From Methylobacterium mesophilicum (GTDB lineage: Bacteria; Pseudomonadota; Alphaproteobacteria; Rhizobiales; Beijerinckiaceae): a stretch of DNA of 64,000 nucleotides. Positions 19,739 through 30,300 of the stretch are shown piece by piece. Every line of letters begins with the position of its first letter. The first letter of the stretch is position 1. The DNA lies in the NCBI RefSeq assembly GCF_022179445.1, contig NZ_BPQU01000010.1, positions 1-64,000 on the forward strand. The letters run 5' to 3'. The notes beneath the pieces are model-generated. The model worked only from the letters and a program-made list of their open reading frames with translations. It did not search any database and was not told where the DNA came from. A program made the translations under genes and the position numbers.

Positions 19739-20475
19739 CTATTCGGCGGCGGCGCGGGTCTGCGCGCGCAGCGCCGCCTCGAACGCGGCAACGTCCGAGA
19801 CCCAGCCGAAGAAGGTCTCGATGTTGGCGAGCGCCCCCTCGTGCAGGCTCCGCGGGCCTGCCTGGTGGGTGGCATCGGCGAGCACAATTCCAAAATACTC
19901 CCGGTGGTAGCCGTCCCGCAGGGTCGACTCGACGCAGACATTGGTGGCGATGCCGGTGAAGACCAGCGTGTTCACCCCCCGGGCCCGCAGCATGCTGTCG
20001 AGCGGCGTGTTGTAGAAGCCGCTGTAGCGCGGCTTGCCCAGCACGATGTCGCCGGGCTCCGGCTTCAGGGCGTCGACCAGGGCGTAGTCCCACGAGCCCT
20101 TGGCCAGGAGCTGGGCGTTCATCTCGGGCCGCCGCCGCATGGTCTTGAGGGCGTTGGACTTGTGCCAGTTCGGCGAGCCCGGGCCGCCGGCCTCGACATA
20201 GTCCGGGTCCCAGCCGTTCTGGAACCACAGGACCCGGATGCCCGCTGCCCGGGCCGCCGCCACGGCCCGGACGATCTGCGCGATCACCGGGCCGGTGCCC
20301 GACACGTCGAAGCCCGCCAGATCGAGATAGCCGCCCGGGCTCGCGTAGGCGTTCTGCACGTCCACGACGATCAGCGCCGTCGCGGCCGGGTCGAAGGCGA
20401 TCGGCTCCGGGCGGGCCGGTAGGATGACGCCGCCGTGGCGGCCCTGGGCGTCGTGGAATCCGGCGGGCCTATCCA

Positions 20476-20476
<1 letters not shown>
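19739..20476 (-). CDS. rutB: RutB, ureidoacrylate amidohydrolase (isochorismatase family)
   Basis: RutB hydrolyses the ureidoacrylate formed by RutA to aminoacrylate, CO2 and ammonia. The isochorismatase fold shows the catalytic Asp in [10 protein letters not shown], the [10 protein letters not shown] loop, the Lys in [16 protein letters not shown] and the nucleophilic Cys in [20 protein letters not shown]. Length 245 fits. The ATG at 20476 overlaps the rutA stop by one base (TGATG), giving coupling. The order rutA-rutB-rutC is as in enterobacteria. Confidence 0.95.
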
Positions 20477-21636
<1,160 letters not shown>

Positions 21637-21886
21637 GGCCCTCTGCTCCGCGCGACCGCGCCATGTGGGCGCGAGTCGGTCTGCGGACGCTCGCAAAACC
21701 TGGGCACAGAAGCAAACCCGCACACCGGCCCGGGGCCGGAAATGCCTCTCTTTCCAGCGACTTGCACAACCGGCGCGCGATGCCTGCACATCCTGCGCGC
21801 GCGGTGCTTGCCGACCGCCTTCGTCCGTCTAGATGATCAGTCGGCTCAGGTGTCTCGTGGGAGGCGCCCGATCGGAGTGACCGTCG

Positions 21887-22300
21887 ATGCGCGCGTGGCT
21901 CACCCTCCTGCTGGTCTTCGGCCTCGCGGGGCCGGCCCTGGCCGATGACGGCGCCCGGACGGAGGCGCGGGCGGTGATCACCCGGCAGGTCGAGGCGCTC
22001 GGGCGCGACGACGCGCCGACCGCCTACGCCCAGGCGGCCCCGGCGATCCGGGAGATGTTCCCGAACGCCGACCTGTTCATCGGCATGGTGCGCACCCAGT
22101 ACCGCCCGGTCTACCGCCACCGCAGCTTCGTGTTCGGCGAGGGCCGGGACACCGGGGAGGCGGGGGTGGTGCAGTCGGTGGCGATCCAGGATGAGTACGG
22201 CGTCGACTGGACCGCCGAATACAGCCTCGCCCGGGACGCGGACGGGGCTTGGCGCATCACCGGCTGCCGCCTGATCAAGGCGCCGGGCACGAGCGCCTGA
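21887..22300 (+). CDS. Secreted DUF4864 protein
   Basis: This 137-residue exported protein has a signal peptide over residues 1-19 (ends ALA). The NTF2-like DUF4864 fold follows: [50 protein letters not shown] (read in sections), then [20 protein letters not shown] and [10 protein letters not shown]. The function of the family is unknown. It is divergent from rutA and convergent with the PepSY-like gene; there is no functional link. Confidence 0.82.
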   Translation: MRAWLTLLLVFGLAGPALADDGARTEARAVITRQVEALGRDDAPTAYAQAAPAIREMFPNADLFIGMVRTQYRPVYRHRSFVFGEGRDTGEAGVVQSVAIQDEYGVDWTAEYSLARDADGAWRITGCRLIKAPGTSA

Positions 22301-22322
22301 ACGGGCGCCCGCGCGCCCGGCC

Positions 22323-22769
22323 TTACGCGGCGGCGAGGACCTTGGTCTTCCGGATCCGGCCGTCGAGCGCGACGTGGATTTCGTGGCTCACGCCATCCTT
22401 CGCGCCCCGCAGCTCGAAATGCTTGGGCTTGCGTGCGGGCGCGCCGGCCACCGCGTAGCCCGCCGCTTCCGCGGCCCGGATCGCCAGGGCGGGATCGGCC
22501 GGCGGATGGTCGTGCGTCTCCCTCTCGGGCCAGTCGATCGTGCGGGTCGAGCCGTCCGCCAGGGTGAGGCGGGTGACCTTGATCTCGGAGGGCTTCCGCG
22601 TGCCCTGCAGCGAGACCCGATCGCCCACCGCCAGGGCGATCCCCGCGGCTCCCTTCGGTCCGAGATCCGCCAGGATCCGCCCCCCGGCCCCGTCGAGGGC
22701 GAAGCGGTGTCCGAACACCGCCCAGACGGTGCCGGCGGCGTGGTGTGAATCGGTTTTTGTATCGGTCAT
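22323..22769 (-). CDS. Hypothetical protein with C-terminal PepSY-like segment
   Basis: This 148-residue protein has two parts. The first half is a small beta domain, [20 protein letters not shown] to [23 protein letters not shown]. The second, [48 protein letters not shown], resembles a PepSY domain. The ATG at 22769 follows AGGATC. There is no signal peptide, which is unusual for PepSY proteins, so either it is cytosolic or the start is wrong. The next gene upstream (22840-23196) is in the same direction and the pair may be co-transcribed. Function unknown. Confidence 0.6.
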   Translation of the reverse strand: MTDTKTDSHHAAGTVWAVFGHRFALDGAGGRILADLGPKGAAGIALAVGDRVSLQGTRKPSEIKVTRLTLADGSTRTIDWPERETHDHPPADPALAIRAAEAAGYAVAGAPARKPKHFELRGAKDGVSHEIHVALDGRIRKTKVLAAA

Positions 22770-22839
22770 GTCGGTGATCCTGTCGTGGGTGCCGGCGGGC
22801 GGCGGGGTCGTTTCCGAGCCCCGCCGTCGTGGCAAAGAA

Positions 22840-23196
22840 CTATCGGGCGTCGGCGGGCCGCAGCGTCGCGAGCTTGTCGAGGAGCTGCAGGGTGATGTCG
22901 GCGCAGGCCTTCATCGAGTCCTCGTCGGCGCATTTCACGTCGATCCGGGCATCGCCGCGCTCGAGCCGGAAATGCGCGCCCTTCGGCGGGGGCGGCGGGG
23001 GCGCTCCGTCCGGACCGGGACCGCGCCGGGGACCGCCCGGGGGCGGGGGCGGCGGGGCGCCCGCTTCCGGGCCCGGAAGCGGGCCGCCGGGGGGCGGGGT
23101 CTGCGCGATGGCGGCGGTGCCGAGCAGCAGCACGGCGGCGCCGGCCAAGGTGAGGGGTCGAATGGCGAGGGGGCGAACGGCGCGGGTTCGAATCAT
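22840..23196 (-). CDS. Small secreted proline-rich hypothetical protein
   Basis: This 118-residue protein has a signal peptide (about 1-29, ends AIAQ). A Pro/Gly-rich linker with PPPPPP runs follows, then a compact C-terminal part, AHFRLERGDARIDVKCADEDSMKACADITLQLLDKLA, with two cysteines. The ATG at 23196 has a purine-rich GAGAGAG upstream. I do not recognise the family. The C-terminal half looks folded and conserved in style, while the middle is a flexible spacer. It is divergent from thrC. Confidence 0.65.
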   Translation of the reverse strand: MIRTRAVRPLAIRPLTLAGAAVLLLGTAAIAQTPPPGGPLPGPEAGAPPPPPPGGPRRGPGPDGAPPPPPPKGAHFRLERGDARIDVKCADEDSMKACADITLQLLDKLATLRPADAR

Positions 23197-23307
23197 GTCG
23201 GCTCTCTCTGAGGAAGCACCCCGCGGGCGGGGTCGGGCCGCCCCGGCGGCGCCGGCCGGTCGAACCGGGGTGCCGCGGGGGTGATCCGGTCCTAGGCGCG
23301 GCGGCGC

Positions 23308-23341
23308 AACCGGTCCTGAACCGGCCCGTTCAGGCCCGGTT
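23308..23341. other. Hairpin in the leader region of thrC
   Basis: Arms 23308-23321 (AACCGGTCCTGAAC) and 23328-23341 (GTTCAGGCCCGGTT) pair over 14 bp with one mismatch and a 6-nt loop, 88 nt before the thrC start. Neither flanking gene ends here, so it is not a simple terminator. Confidence 0.45.
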
Positions 23342-23429
23342 AAACCGCGCGGGCCCGCCGCGACCGCCCGGATTTTCGACAGGTCCGCCCGCATCGTGTA
23401 GAGGGGGCGCCTTCCTCCCGGAGGCCCCT

Positions 23430-24854
23430 GTGCTCCACGTCTCGACCCGCGGCGAGGCCGCGCCGCTCTCGTTCTCGGATGCCCTCCTCGCAGGCCTCGC
23501 CCGCGACGGCGGACTCTACGTGCCGCAGACCTGGCCGCAGATCGGCCGGGCGGAGATCGCCGGCTTCGCCGGCAAGCCCTACGCGGAGGTGGCCAAGCGC
23601 GTGCTGCGCCCGCTGATCGATGGCGAGATCGAAGACACCGATCTCGACCGGATGATCGACGAATCCTACGCCACCTTCCGGCACCCGGCGGTCTGCCCGC
23701 TGACCCAGCTCGACGACAACCTGTTCCTGCTGGAGCTCTTCCACGGGCCGACGCTGGCCTTCAAGGACGTGGCGATGCAGCTGCTCGGGCGGCTGATGGA
23801 CCACGTGCTCACCAAGCGCGACACCCGCGCCACCATCGTGGGCGCGACCTCGGGCGATACCGGCTCGGCCGCCGTCGAGGCGTTCGGGGACCTCGACCGG
23901 GTCGACATCTTCATCCTCTACCCGCACGGGCGCGTGTCGGAGGTCCAGCGGCGGCAGATGACCTCGGTGCCGGCCCAGAACGTCCACGCGCTCGCCGTGG
24001 ACGGCACCTTCGACGATTGCCAGAACCTGGTCAAAGCCCTGTTCCAGCACGCGGATTTCGCCGATTCCGTGCGCCTGTCCGGGGTCAACTCGATCAACTG
24101 GGCCCGGGTCGCGGCGCAGGCGGTGTACTACTTCACCAGCGCGGTGGCGCTCGGCGCGCCCCACCGGCCGGTCTCCTTCGCGGTGCCGACCGGCAATTTC
24201 GGCGACGTGCTCGCCGGCTGGGTCGCCAAGCGGATGGGGCTGCCGATCGAGCGGCTGATGATCGGCACCAACGCCAACGACATCCTGGTGCGTACCCTGG
24301 AGCACGGCGCCTACGCGCTGCGCGGCGTCGTGCCCACGACCTCCCCCTCCATGGACATCCAGATTTCTTCGAATTTCGAGCGGCTGCTGTTCGAGGCGCT
24401 CGGCCGCGACGCCTCGGCGCTGTCGCGGCTGATGTCCGGGCTGAAGCAGTCCGGCGGCTTCTCCTTGAGCCCGGAGATCCTGGCCTCAATCCGCTCCGAG
24501 TTCGACGCCGTCGCGGTGCCGGAGCCCGACGTGATGGAAGAGATCGCCCTGACCCAGGCCGCCACCGGGATCGTGCTCGATCCCCACAGCGCCATCGGGG
24601 TGCGCGCCGGCCGCCGGCTCCTGGAGCGGGATCCCGCAACCCCCGTCGTCGCCCTGGCCACCGCGCACCCGGCCAAGTTCCCGGACGCGGTCGCCAAGGC
24701 CACCGGCGGCCTGCGCCCGCCCCTGCCGCCGCACCTCGCCGACCTCATGGACCGGCCCGAGCGCATGACCCCGGTGGCCAACGATCAGGCCGCCGTGGAG
24801 CGGCTGATCCGCGAGCGCGCCCGCATCACCCGGGGTGGGGCAAACCCGCGATGA
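23430..24854 (+). CDS. thrC: Threonine synthase
   Basis: ThrC converts O-phosphohomoserine to threonine with PLP. The PLP lysine is Lys112 in GPTLAFKDVAMQ. Other marks are VGATSGDTGSAAVEAF, LYPHGRVSEVQRRQM, the class-II specific SVRLSGVNSINWARVAAQAVYYF, VPTGNFGDVLAGWVAKRMGLPI and TTSPSMDIQISSNFERLLFE. The 474 residues begin with a GTG preceded by GGAGG at 23420. Its stop codon overlaps the start of the M16 peptidase (ATGA), a coupling often kept in Rhizobiales. Identity is certain. Confidence 0.97.
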   Translation: MLHVSTRGEAAPLSFSDALLAGLARDGGLYVPQTWPQIGRAEIAGFAGKPYAEVAKRVLRPLIDGEIEDTDLDRMIDESYATFRHPAVCPLTQLDDNLFLLELFHGPTLAFKDVAMQLLGRLMDHVLTKRDTRATIVGATSGDTGSAAVEAFGDLDRVDIFILYPHGRVSEVQRRQMTSVPAQNVHALAVDGTFDDCQNLVKALFQHADFADSVRLSGVNSINWARVAAQAVYYFTSAVALGAPHRPVSFAVPTGNFGDVLAGWVAKRMGLPIERLMIGTNANDILVRTLEHGAYALRGVVPTTSPSMDIQISSNFERLLFEALGRDASALSRLMSGLKQSGGFSLSPEILASIRSEFDAVAVPEPDVMEEIALTQAATGIVLDPHSAIGVRAGRRLLERDPATPVVALATAHPAKFPDAVAKATGGLRPPLPPHLADLMDRPERMTPVANDQAAVERLIRERARITRGGANPR

Positions 24855-26146
24855 ACCAGCATTTCACCACGCACGCCGCCTCCCCGTCCCTGCGCACCAC
24901 GCGGCTCGCCAACGGCGTGACGGTGGTGACCGAGCCGATGCCCGGGGTCGCGACCGCGAGCCTCGGCGTCTGGGTCGGGGCCGGCTCGCGCAACGAGCGC
25001 GCCGACGAGGCCGGGCTGTCCCACCTCATCGAGCACATGGCGTTCAAGGGCACGCGCACGCGCTCGGCCCACGGAATCGCGGAGGAGATCGAGAATGTCG
25101 GCGGCGAGATCAACGCCGCCACCTCCACGGAGGGGACGAGCTACACCGCCCGGGTCCTCGGCGAGGATGCCGGCCTCGCCCTCGACGTGATCGGCGACAT
25201 CCTCACCGATTCGGTGTTCGATGCCGGCGAGCTCGCCCGCGAGAAGGGCGTGATCCTGCAGGAATACGCCGCCGTCGAGGACACCCCGGACGACGTGGTC
25301 TACGACGCCTTCACGGAGGCCGCCTTCCCGGACCAGCCGGTCGGCCGCCCGATCCTCGGGCGCCCCGAGACGATCCGGAGTTTCGACGAGGCCGGGATCC
25401 GCGCCTACCTCGCCCGGGAATACACGCCGGACCGCATCGTCGTGGCCGGGGCCGGCGCGGTGACCCACGAGGCGATCGTCGAGGCGGCCGAGCGCCATTT
25501 CGGCGCCCTGCCGGCCACGGTGGCGCCGGCTGCCGTGCCGGGCGTCTACGGCGGCGGCGAGCGGCGGATGCCGCGCAAGCTCGAACAGGCCAACGTGGTG
25601 ATCGGCCTGCCCGGCCTGTCGTTCCGGGACGACGGCTACTACGCGCTGCACATGTTCGCCCAGGTCCTCGGCGGCGGGCTGACCTCGCGGCTGTGGCAGG
25701 AGGTGCGCGAGACCCGCGGCCTCGCCTACGAGATCCAGGCCTTCCACTGGCCGTTCTCCGATTGCGGCCTGTTCGGCATCGGCGCCGGAACTTCGGGGGC
25801 GGACCTGCCCGAGCTCGTCGACGTGACGCTGGCGGCCACGGCCCGGGCCGCCCGGGACCTCGCCGAGCCCGAGATCGCCCGCGCCAAGGCGCAGCTGAAG
25901 GTGTCCCTGCTCTCGGCCCTGGAGACGCCGGGCGGGCGCATCGAGCGCAACGCCCGCCAGATCCTGGCCTGGGGCCGGGTGATCCCGGCCGGCGAGGTGA
26001 TCGACAAGGTCGACGCCGTCACGGTGGCGGACGTGCGGGCCGCCGCGGCCGCGATGCTGAAGGGCGCCCCGACGCTCGCGGCGATCGGCCCGATCCGCAA
26101 GCTGCCCGCCCTCGACCGGATCGCCGCCGCGCTTCGGGGGGCTTGA
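24851..26146 (+). CDS. M16-family zinc metallopeptidase (processing-peptidase-like)
   Basis: This is a single-chain M16B peptidase of 431 residues related to mitochondrial processing peptidase beta. The inverted zinc motif HLIEHMAFKGT lies near residues 58-68, with the downstream metal-binding Glu in VILQEYAAVEDTPDD. The GGG loop is in AQVLGGGLTSRLWQEVRETRGLAY. All catalytic residues are present. No signal peptide is seen. It is coupled to thrC by a 4-nt overlap, although no biochemical link between them is known. It probably degrades short or signal-type peptides. Confidence 0.93.
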   Translation: MNQHFTTHAASPSLRTTRLANGVTVVTEPMPGVATASLGVWVGAGSRNERADEAGLSHLIEHMAFKGTRTRSAHGIAEEIENVGGEINAATSTEGTSYTARVLGEDAGLALDVIGDILTDSVFDAGELAREKGVILQEYAAVEDTPDDVVYDAFTEAAFPDQPVGRPILGRPETIRSFDEAGIRAYLAREYTPDRIVVAGAGAVTHEAIVEAAERHFGALPATVAPAAVPGVYGGGERRMPRKLEQANVVIGLPGLSFRDDGYYALHMFAQVLGGGLTSRLWQEVRETRGLAYEIQAFHWPFSDCGLFGIGAGTSGADLPELVDVTLAATARAARDLAEPEIARAKAQLKVSLLSALETPGGRIERNARQILAWGRVIPAGEVIDKVDAVTVADVRAAAAAMLKGAPTLAAIGPIRKLPALDRIAAALRGA

Positions 26147-26372
26147 GCCTCCGCCGGAGCGCCTGACCGCGCGCGCCCCGCACGGTGAGGGTTAAGAGAA
26201 TCCGGGCCGGACAGGCTCTGAGACGCCCTGTTCGGGCCCCGCGCCGACGCCCCCTGCCCCGCCCAACTTGATTTGGCCGCAAAGGGGCGCGATCCGCGGA
26301 GTCCGGATCCGGACCGGGGCGGCTGCCCCGGGGTCGGGGACTTCCTTTCGATCGCGGCCGCCCGGGTGGCCG

Positions 26373-29291
26373 ATGCCGAAGCTCGCACGGCCGGAACTCA
26401 AGACACCCTTGCGCATCCTCGCCCTCCTCCTGACACTGGTCGGCGGTCTCGTCGGTGCCCTCGCGCTGTGTGGGCCGGCTCAAGCCGTCGAGGCGGTGCG
26501 CGTCACCCTCGACGCGCCGGTGATCGACCTGACCACCGCGATCGAGCGCTACCGCTCGGACGGCGACCTGATCCAGATCTCCACGGCGCCCGGCAAGGAC
26601 GGCATCGTCCGCCGCATCGTCGTGAAGGCGCGCGACGCTGGCGCCCGGCCCGACTGGATCGTGTTCGCGCTCACCAACGACACCGACGAGCAGATCGACC
26701 GCATCCTGGTGGCGCCGCATTTCCGGCTGGTGGATTCCGGGGTGATCTGGCCCGATCTCGGCGGCTCTCGGATCGCCGCCATCACGGCGAGCCAGGGCAT
26801 CCGCCCGGAGCGCGACGAGAACCCCGAGGCCGACCAGTTCACGATCACCCTGGATCCCGGCACCACGGTCACCTACGTCGCCGAGCTGCGCGGCCCCAAC
26901 GTGCCCCAGCTGCACCTGTGGGATCAGGACGCCTATCGCCGCAAGACCGCCGGGCTGACCCTGTACAAGGGCATCATCATCGGCATCAGCGGGTTGCTGG
27001 CCCTGTTCCTGACCATCGTGTTCGTGGTCAAGGGTGCGATCATCTTCCCGGCCGCCGCGGCCCTGGCCTGGTCGGTGCTGGCCTATGCCTGCATCGATTT
27101 CGGCTTCCTGCAGCGGGTGTTCCCCGTCACCGAGCTGGCCGAGCGGGTCTACCGGGCCTCCGCCGAGGCGGTGCTCGGGGCGACGCTGCTGGTGTTCCTG
27201 TTCGCCTACCTGAACCTCGCCCGCTGGCACGTGCGCTACAGCCACGTGGCGTTCTTCTGGCTGGCCTTCCTGGCGGGCCTCGTCGGGCTCGCGGTGTTCG
27301 ACCCGCCGGTGGCCGCGGGGGTGGCGCGCATCTCCATCGCTGCGGTGGCCGGGATCGGCCTGCTGCTGATCGTCTACCTCGCCGCCCATAACGGCTACGA
27401 CCGGGCGATCCTGCTGGTGCCGACCTGGCTGCTCCTGGTGGTCTGGGTGACGGCGGCGGGCTTCGCGGTCACCGGCCAGATCGGCAGCGACCTGGTGCAG
27501 CCGGCGCTCATCGGCGGCCTGGTGCTGATCGTGATGCTGATCGGCTTCACGGTGCTCCAGCACGCCTTCGCGGGGGGCGGCCTCAGCCACGCCCTGGTGT
27601 CGGACACCGAGCGGCGGGCGCTGGCGCTCACCGGCGCGGGCGACGTGGTGTTCGACTGGGACGTGCCGGCCGACCGGGTCTTCGCCGGCCCCGAGATCGA
27701 GGCGCAGCTCGGCCTGCCCCGGGGCACCCTGGAGGGCCCGGCGACGAACTGGCTCGGCACGCTCCACCCGTTCGACGTGGAGCGCTACTCGGCGGCCCTC
27801 GACACGGTGATCGAGGAGCGGCGCGGGCGCATCGTCCACGATTTCCGCCTGCGCTCGGCCGCGGGCACCTATTTCTGGTACCGGCTGAAGGCGCGCCCCG
27901 TGATCGGCGCCGACGGCGAGGTGATCCGCGTGGTCGGCACCATCGCGGACGTGACCGAGATCAAGACCGCGGAGGAGCGCCTGCTCCACGACGCGGTGCA
28001 CGACAGCCTGACCGGCCTGCCCAACCGCGAGCTGTTCGGCGACCGCCTCGACGCGGCCCTCGCCTTCGCCGGCCAGGACCAGCGGCTCAAGCCGACCGTG
28101 ATCGTGCTGGATGTCGACCGGTTCAAGGGCATCAACGACGCCATCGGCCTGTCGGCGGGCGATTCGATCCTGCTGACCCTGTCCCGCCGGCTCGGCCGCC
28201 TGCTGCGGCCGCAGGACAGCCTGGCCCGGATCTCCAGCGACGAGTTCGCCGTGATCCTGCTGTCCGAGCGCGACCCCGACCGGATCCTGGCCTTCGCCGA
28301 GATGATCCGGCGCGCCATCGCCACGCCGATCACCTACGCCGACCGGGAGATCTTCCTCACCGTCTCGATCGGGCTCGCGCTCTACGAGGCCGGGGCCAAC
28401 CTGAAGCGCGACGAGGTGTTCAAGAGCGCCGAGATCGCCATGATCCAGGCCAAGCGCAACGGCGGCGACCGGATCGAGGTGTTCCGCGCCCACATGCGCA
28501 CCGACCGCTCCGACCGGCTGATGCTGGAGAGCGACCTGCGCAAGGCGATCGAGCGCAACGAATTGCGGGTGCTGTTCCTGCCCGTGGTCCGCCTCGAGGA
28601 CCGCACCGTGGCGGGGTTCGAGACCGTTTTGCGCTGGGACCACCCGAAGCTCGGCCGCATCCCGGCCTCGACTTTCATGCCGCTCGCCGAAGAGAGCGGC
28701 TTCGTGGTCAACCTCGGCATCTTCGCCCTGGAGCGCACCGCCCTGGAGCTCGCCGCCTGGCAGCGCTCCCTCGAGGTCGAGCCGCCGATCTTCGCAGCCT
28801 GCAACCTGTCCTCCCGCCAGCTCCTGCGCCACGACCTCCTGCACGACGTGAAGACCGTGCTGGCCCGCTCCGGGGCGCTCCCCGGCTCGCTCAAGCTGGA
28901 GTTCAGCGAGAGCCTGGTGATGGAGAACCCGGAATACGCCGCCCAGATGCTGGCGCGCATCCACGACCTCGGGGCCGGCCTGTGCCTGTCGGATTTCGGC
29001 ACCGGCTACTCGGCGCTGTCCTACCTCCAGCGCTTCCCGTTCGACACGATCAAGGTCGATGCCACCTTCGTGCGCCAGATCGGCACCGGCCAGACCGCGA
29101 TCCTGCGCTCCATCGTCCGGATGGCGAGCGAGCTGAACCTCGCCATCGTGGCGGAGGGCTGCGAATCGGAGGGCGACGCCCAGGCGCTGGCCGGGCTCGG
29201 CTGCGAATACGCCCTCGGGCCGGCCTTCGGCGAGCCGATGACCATGCTGCAGGCCCGCCAGATCGTCGGGGCGGCGCCGGAAGCGGCCTGA
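26373..29291 (+). CDS. Membrane PAS-GGDEF-EAL protein with degenerate catalytic motifs
   Basis: This 972-residue protein has a signal or TM segment (about 12-35), a periplasmic sensory domain to about 200 and seven or so membrane helices (205-405). A PAS domain with PAC tail (about 410-535), GGDEF (about 540-705) and EAL (about 715-965) follow. The GGDEF active site reads SSDEF, so cyclase activity is unlikely. In the EAL domain the signature is ETVLRW instead of EAL, the metal-binding DDFGTGYS is SDFGTGYS, and EGVET is EGCES. LSYLQRFPFDTIKVDATFV and NLSSRQL remain. The protein probably senses an external signal and binds rather than turns over c-di-GMP, but residual phosphodiesterase activity cannot be excluded. 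Confidence 0.9.
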   Translation: MPKLARPELKTPLRILALLLTLVGGLVGALALCGPAQAVEAVRVTLDAPVIDLTTAIERYRSDGDLIQISTAPGKDGIVRRIVVKARDAGARPDWIVFALTNDTDEQIDRILVAPHFRLVDSGVIWPDLGGSRIAAITASQGIRPERDENPEADQFTITLDPGTTVTYVAELRGPNVPQLHLWDQDAYRRKTAGLTLYKGIIIGISGLLALFLTIVFVVKGAIIFPAAAALAWSVLAYACIDFGFLQRVFPVTELAERVYRASAEAVLGATLLVFLFAYLNLARWHVRYSHVAFFWLAFLAGLVGLAVFDPPVAAGVARISIAAVAGIGLLLIVYLAAHNGYDRAILLVPTWLLLVVWVTAAGFAVTGQIGSDLVQPALIGGLVLIVMLIGFTVLQHAFAGGGLSHALVSDTERRALALTGAGDVVFDWDVPADRVFAGPEIEAQLGLPRGTLEGPATNWLGTLHPFDVERYSAALDTVIEERRGRIVHDFRLRSAAGTYFWYRLKARPVIGADGEVIRVVGTIADVTEIKTAEERLLHDAVHDSLTGLPNRELFGDRLDAALAFAGQDQRLKPTVIVLDVDRFKGINDAIGLSAGDSILLTLSRRLGRLLRPQDSLARISSDEFAVILLSERDPDRILAFAEMIRRAIATPITYADREIFLTVSIGLALYEAGANLKRDEVFKSAEIAMIQAKRNGGDRIEVFRAHMRTDRSDRLMLESDLRKAIERNELRVLFLPVVRLEDRTVAGFETVLRWDHPKLGRIPASTFMPLAEESGFVVNLGIFALERTALELAAWQRSLEVEPPIFAACNLSSRQLLRHDLLHDVKTVLARSGALPGSLKLEFSESLVMENPEYAAQMLARIHDLGAGLCLSDFGTGYSALSYLQRFPFDTIKVDATFVRQIGTGQTAILRSIVRMASELNLAIVAEGCESEGDAQALAGLGCEYALGPAFGEPMTMLQARQIVGAAPEAA

Positions 29292-29295
29292 TCCT

Positions 29296-29324
29296 GGTTC
29301 GGGTCGGCCCAATCAGGTATACTG
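29296..29324 (+). promoter_or_regulatory. Possible housekeeping promoter for the globin gene
   Basis: A TATACT hexamer at 29319-29324 matches a -10 box. The sequence 17 nt upstream (TGGTTC, 29296-29301) is a poor -35. It lies 35 nt before the preferred globin start. Confidence 0.3.
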
Positions 29325-29358
29325 CCGACCAGCGATGAAGGCGGTGGCAGGGGATGCG

Positions 29359-29772
29359 ATGACGCCCGAACAGGTCAGGCTCGTCCAGGACAGCTTCGCG
29401 CAGGTGCGGCCGATCGCCGGGACGGCGGCCGACCTGTTCTACGGGCGCCTGTTCGAGATCGCCCCCGAGGTCCGCCCGCTCTTCCCCGACGACATGGCCG
29501 AGCAGAAGAAAAAACTGATGGCCATGCTGGGCTTGGCGGTGGCCCATCTCGGCCACCCGGAGACCGTGGCCCCGGCGATCCGGGATCTCGGGCGCAAGCA
29601 CGTGGCCTACGGCACCCAGGCCGCCCACTACGCCCCGGTCGGCGCCGCGCTGCTCTGGACCCTGGAACAGGGCCTCGGCCCGGACTTCACCCCGGAGGTC
29701 CGCGCGGTCTGGACCGAGACCTACATGCTGGTGGCCGGGTTGATGACGGGGGCTGCGGCGGAGGTGGGGTGA
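29359..29772 (+). CDS. Single-domain bacterial globin
   Basis: This is a heme-binding globin of 137 residues, resembling the globin domain of flavohemoglobins. CD1 Phe is Phe42 (RPLFPDD), proximal His is His81 in GRKHVAYGTQAAHY, and the H-helix start is ALLWTLEQGLG. I use the ATG at 29359, preceded by AGGGG; an in-frame ATG at 29335 has no ribosome-binding site. A coiled-coil gene and a ferredoxin-reductase-like gene follow in the same direction. Together they may form an NO or oxygen-responsive unit, but joint transcription is an inference. Confidence 0.9.
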   Translation: MTPEQVRLVQDSFAQVRPIAGTAADLFYGRLFEIAPEVRPLFPDDMAEQKKKLMAMLGLAVAHLGHPETVAPAIRDLGRKHVAYGTQAAHYAPVGAALLWTLEQGLGPDFTPEVRAVWTETYMLVAGLMTGAAAEVG

Positions 29773-29875
29773 ACACCCCCGAGAGTCGACGATCAGTTTA
29801 AGCCCCCCTTAACCATGCCCGCGCAAGCTCCTGTTGATGGATTGGCGCTCCGGCGCCCGTGGAGGGGATGGGCGG

Positions 29876-30271
29876 ATGGCCGAGGCGGCGAGGCGTTACC
29901 AGCAGGCGGGCAGCTCGGATCTCGTGCGGCGCCTGATCGCCCGGCCGGTCCGGCTGGAGCAGCAGGCCCGCACCCGGCTGCCGCTCCCCGGCCAGGCTCT
30001 GTCCGGCCAAGCTCTGTCCGGACAGGATCCGCGCGTCTCCGGCGCCGCCCAGGACGACCTGTCCGAGGATTTCGACGAGGCCGACGAGATCGCCCGGCTC
30101 GAGACCGAGCTGCAGGTGATGAAGGCGGTGCTCCGGGCCCAGCGGCAGGAGGTCGAGGCCCTCCGGGCGCAGCGCCAGCTCCTGACCGAGTCCGCGGCCA
30201 GCGACGACGTGCGGGCGACCCGCGAGCGCTGGGCGTCCCTGGTGGACACCCTGCTGATCCGCGCCCGGTGA
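29876..30271 (+). CDS. Coiled-coil hypothetical protein
   Basis: This 131-residue protein is probably cytosolic. The ATG at 29876 follows GGAGGGG. The N-terminal third is basic (AARRYQQ, DLVRRLIARPVRL) with a short tandem ALSGQALSGQ. Then an acidic stretch DDLSEDFDEADE leads to a clear coiled coil, IARLETELQVMKAVLRAQ and on to EVEALRAQRQLL, ending in a short helix (SLVDTLLIRAR). I do not recognise a family. It ends 29 bp before the reductase-like gene, so co-transcription is likely. Confidence 0.7.
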   Translation: MAEAARRYQQAGSSDLVRRLIARPVRLEQQARTRLPLPGQALSGQALSGQDPRVSGAAQDDLSEDFDEADEIARLETELQVMKAVLRAQRQEVEALRAQRQLLTESAASDDVRATRERWASLVDTLLIRAR

Positions 30272-30300
30272 TCCCTCTCCAGACCAAGCGGGGTACGGCC

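Noticed and set aside
21637..21886. RutR operator upstream of rutA
   Set aside because: No palindrome of the TTGACCA-TGGTCAA type was found in the gap.
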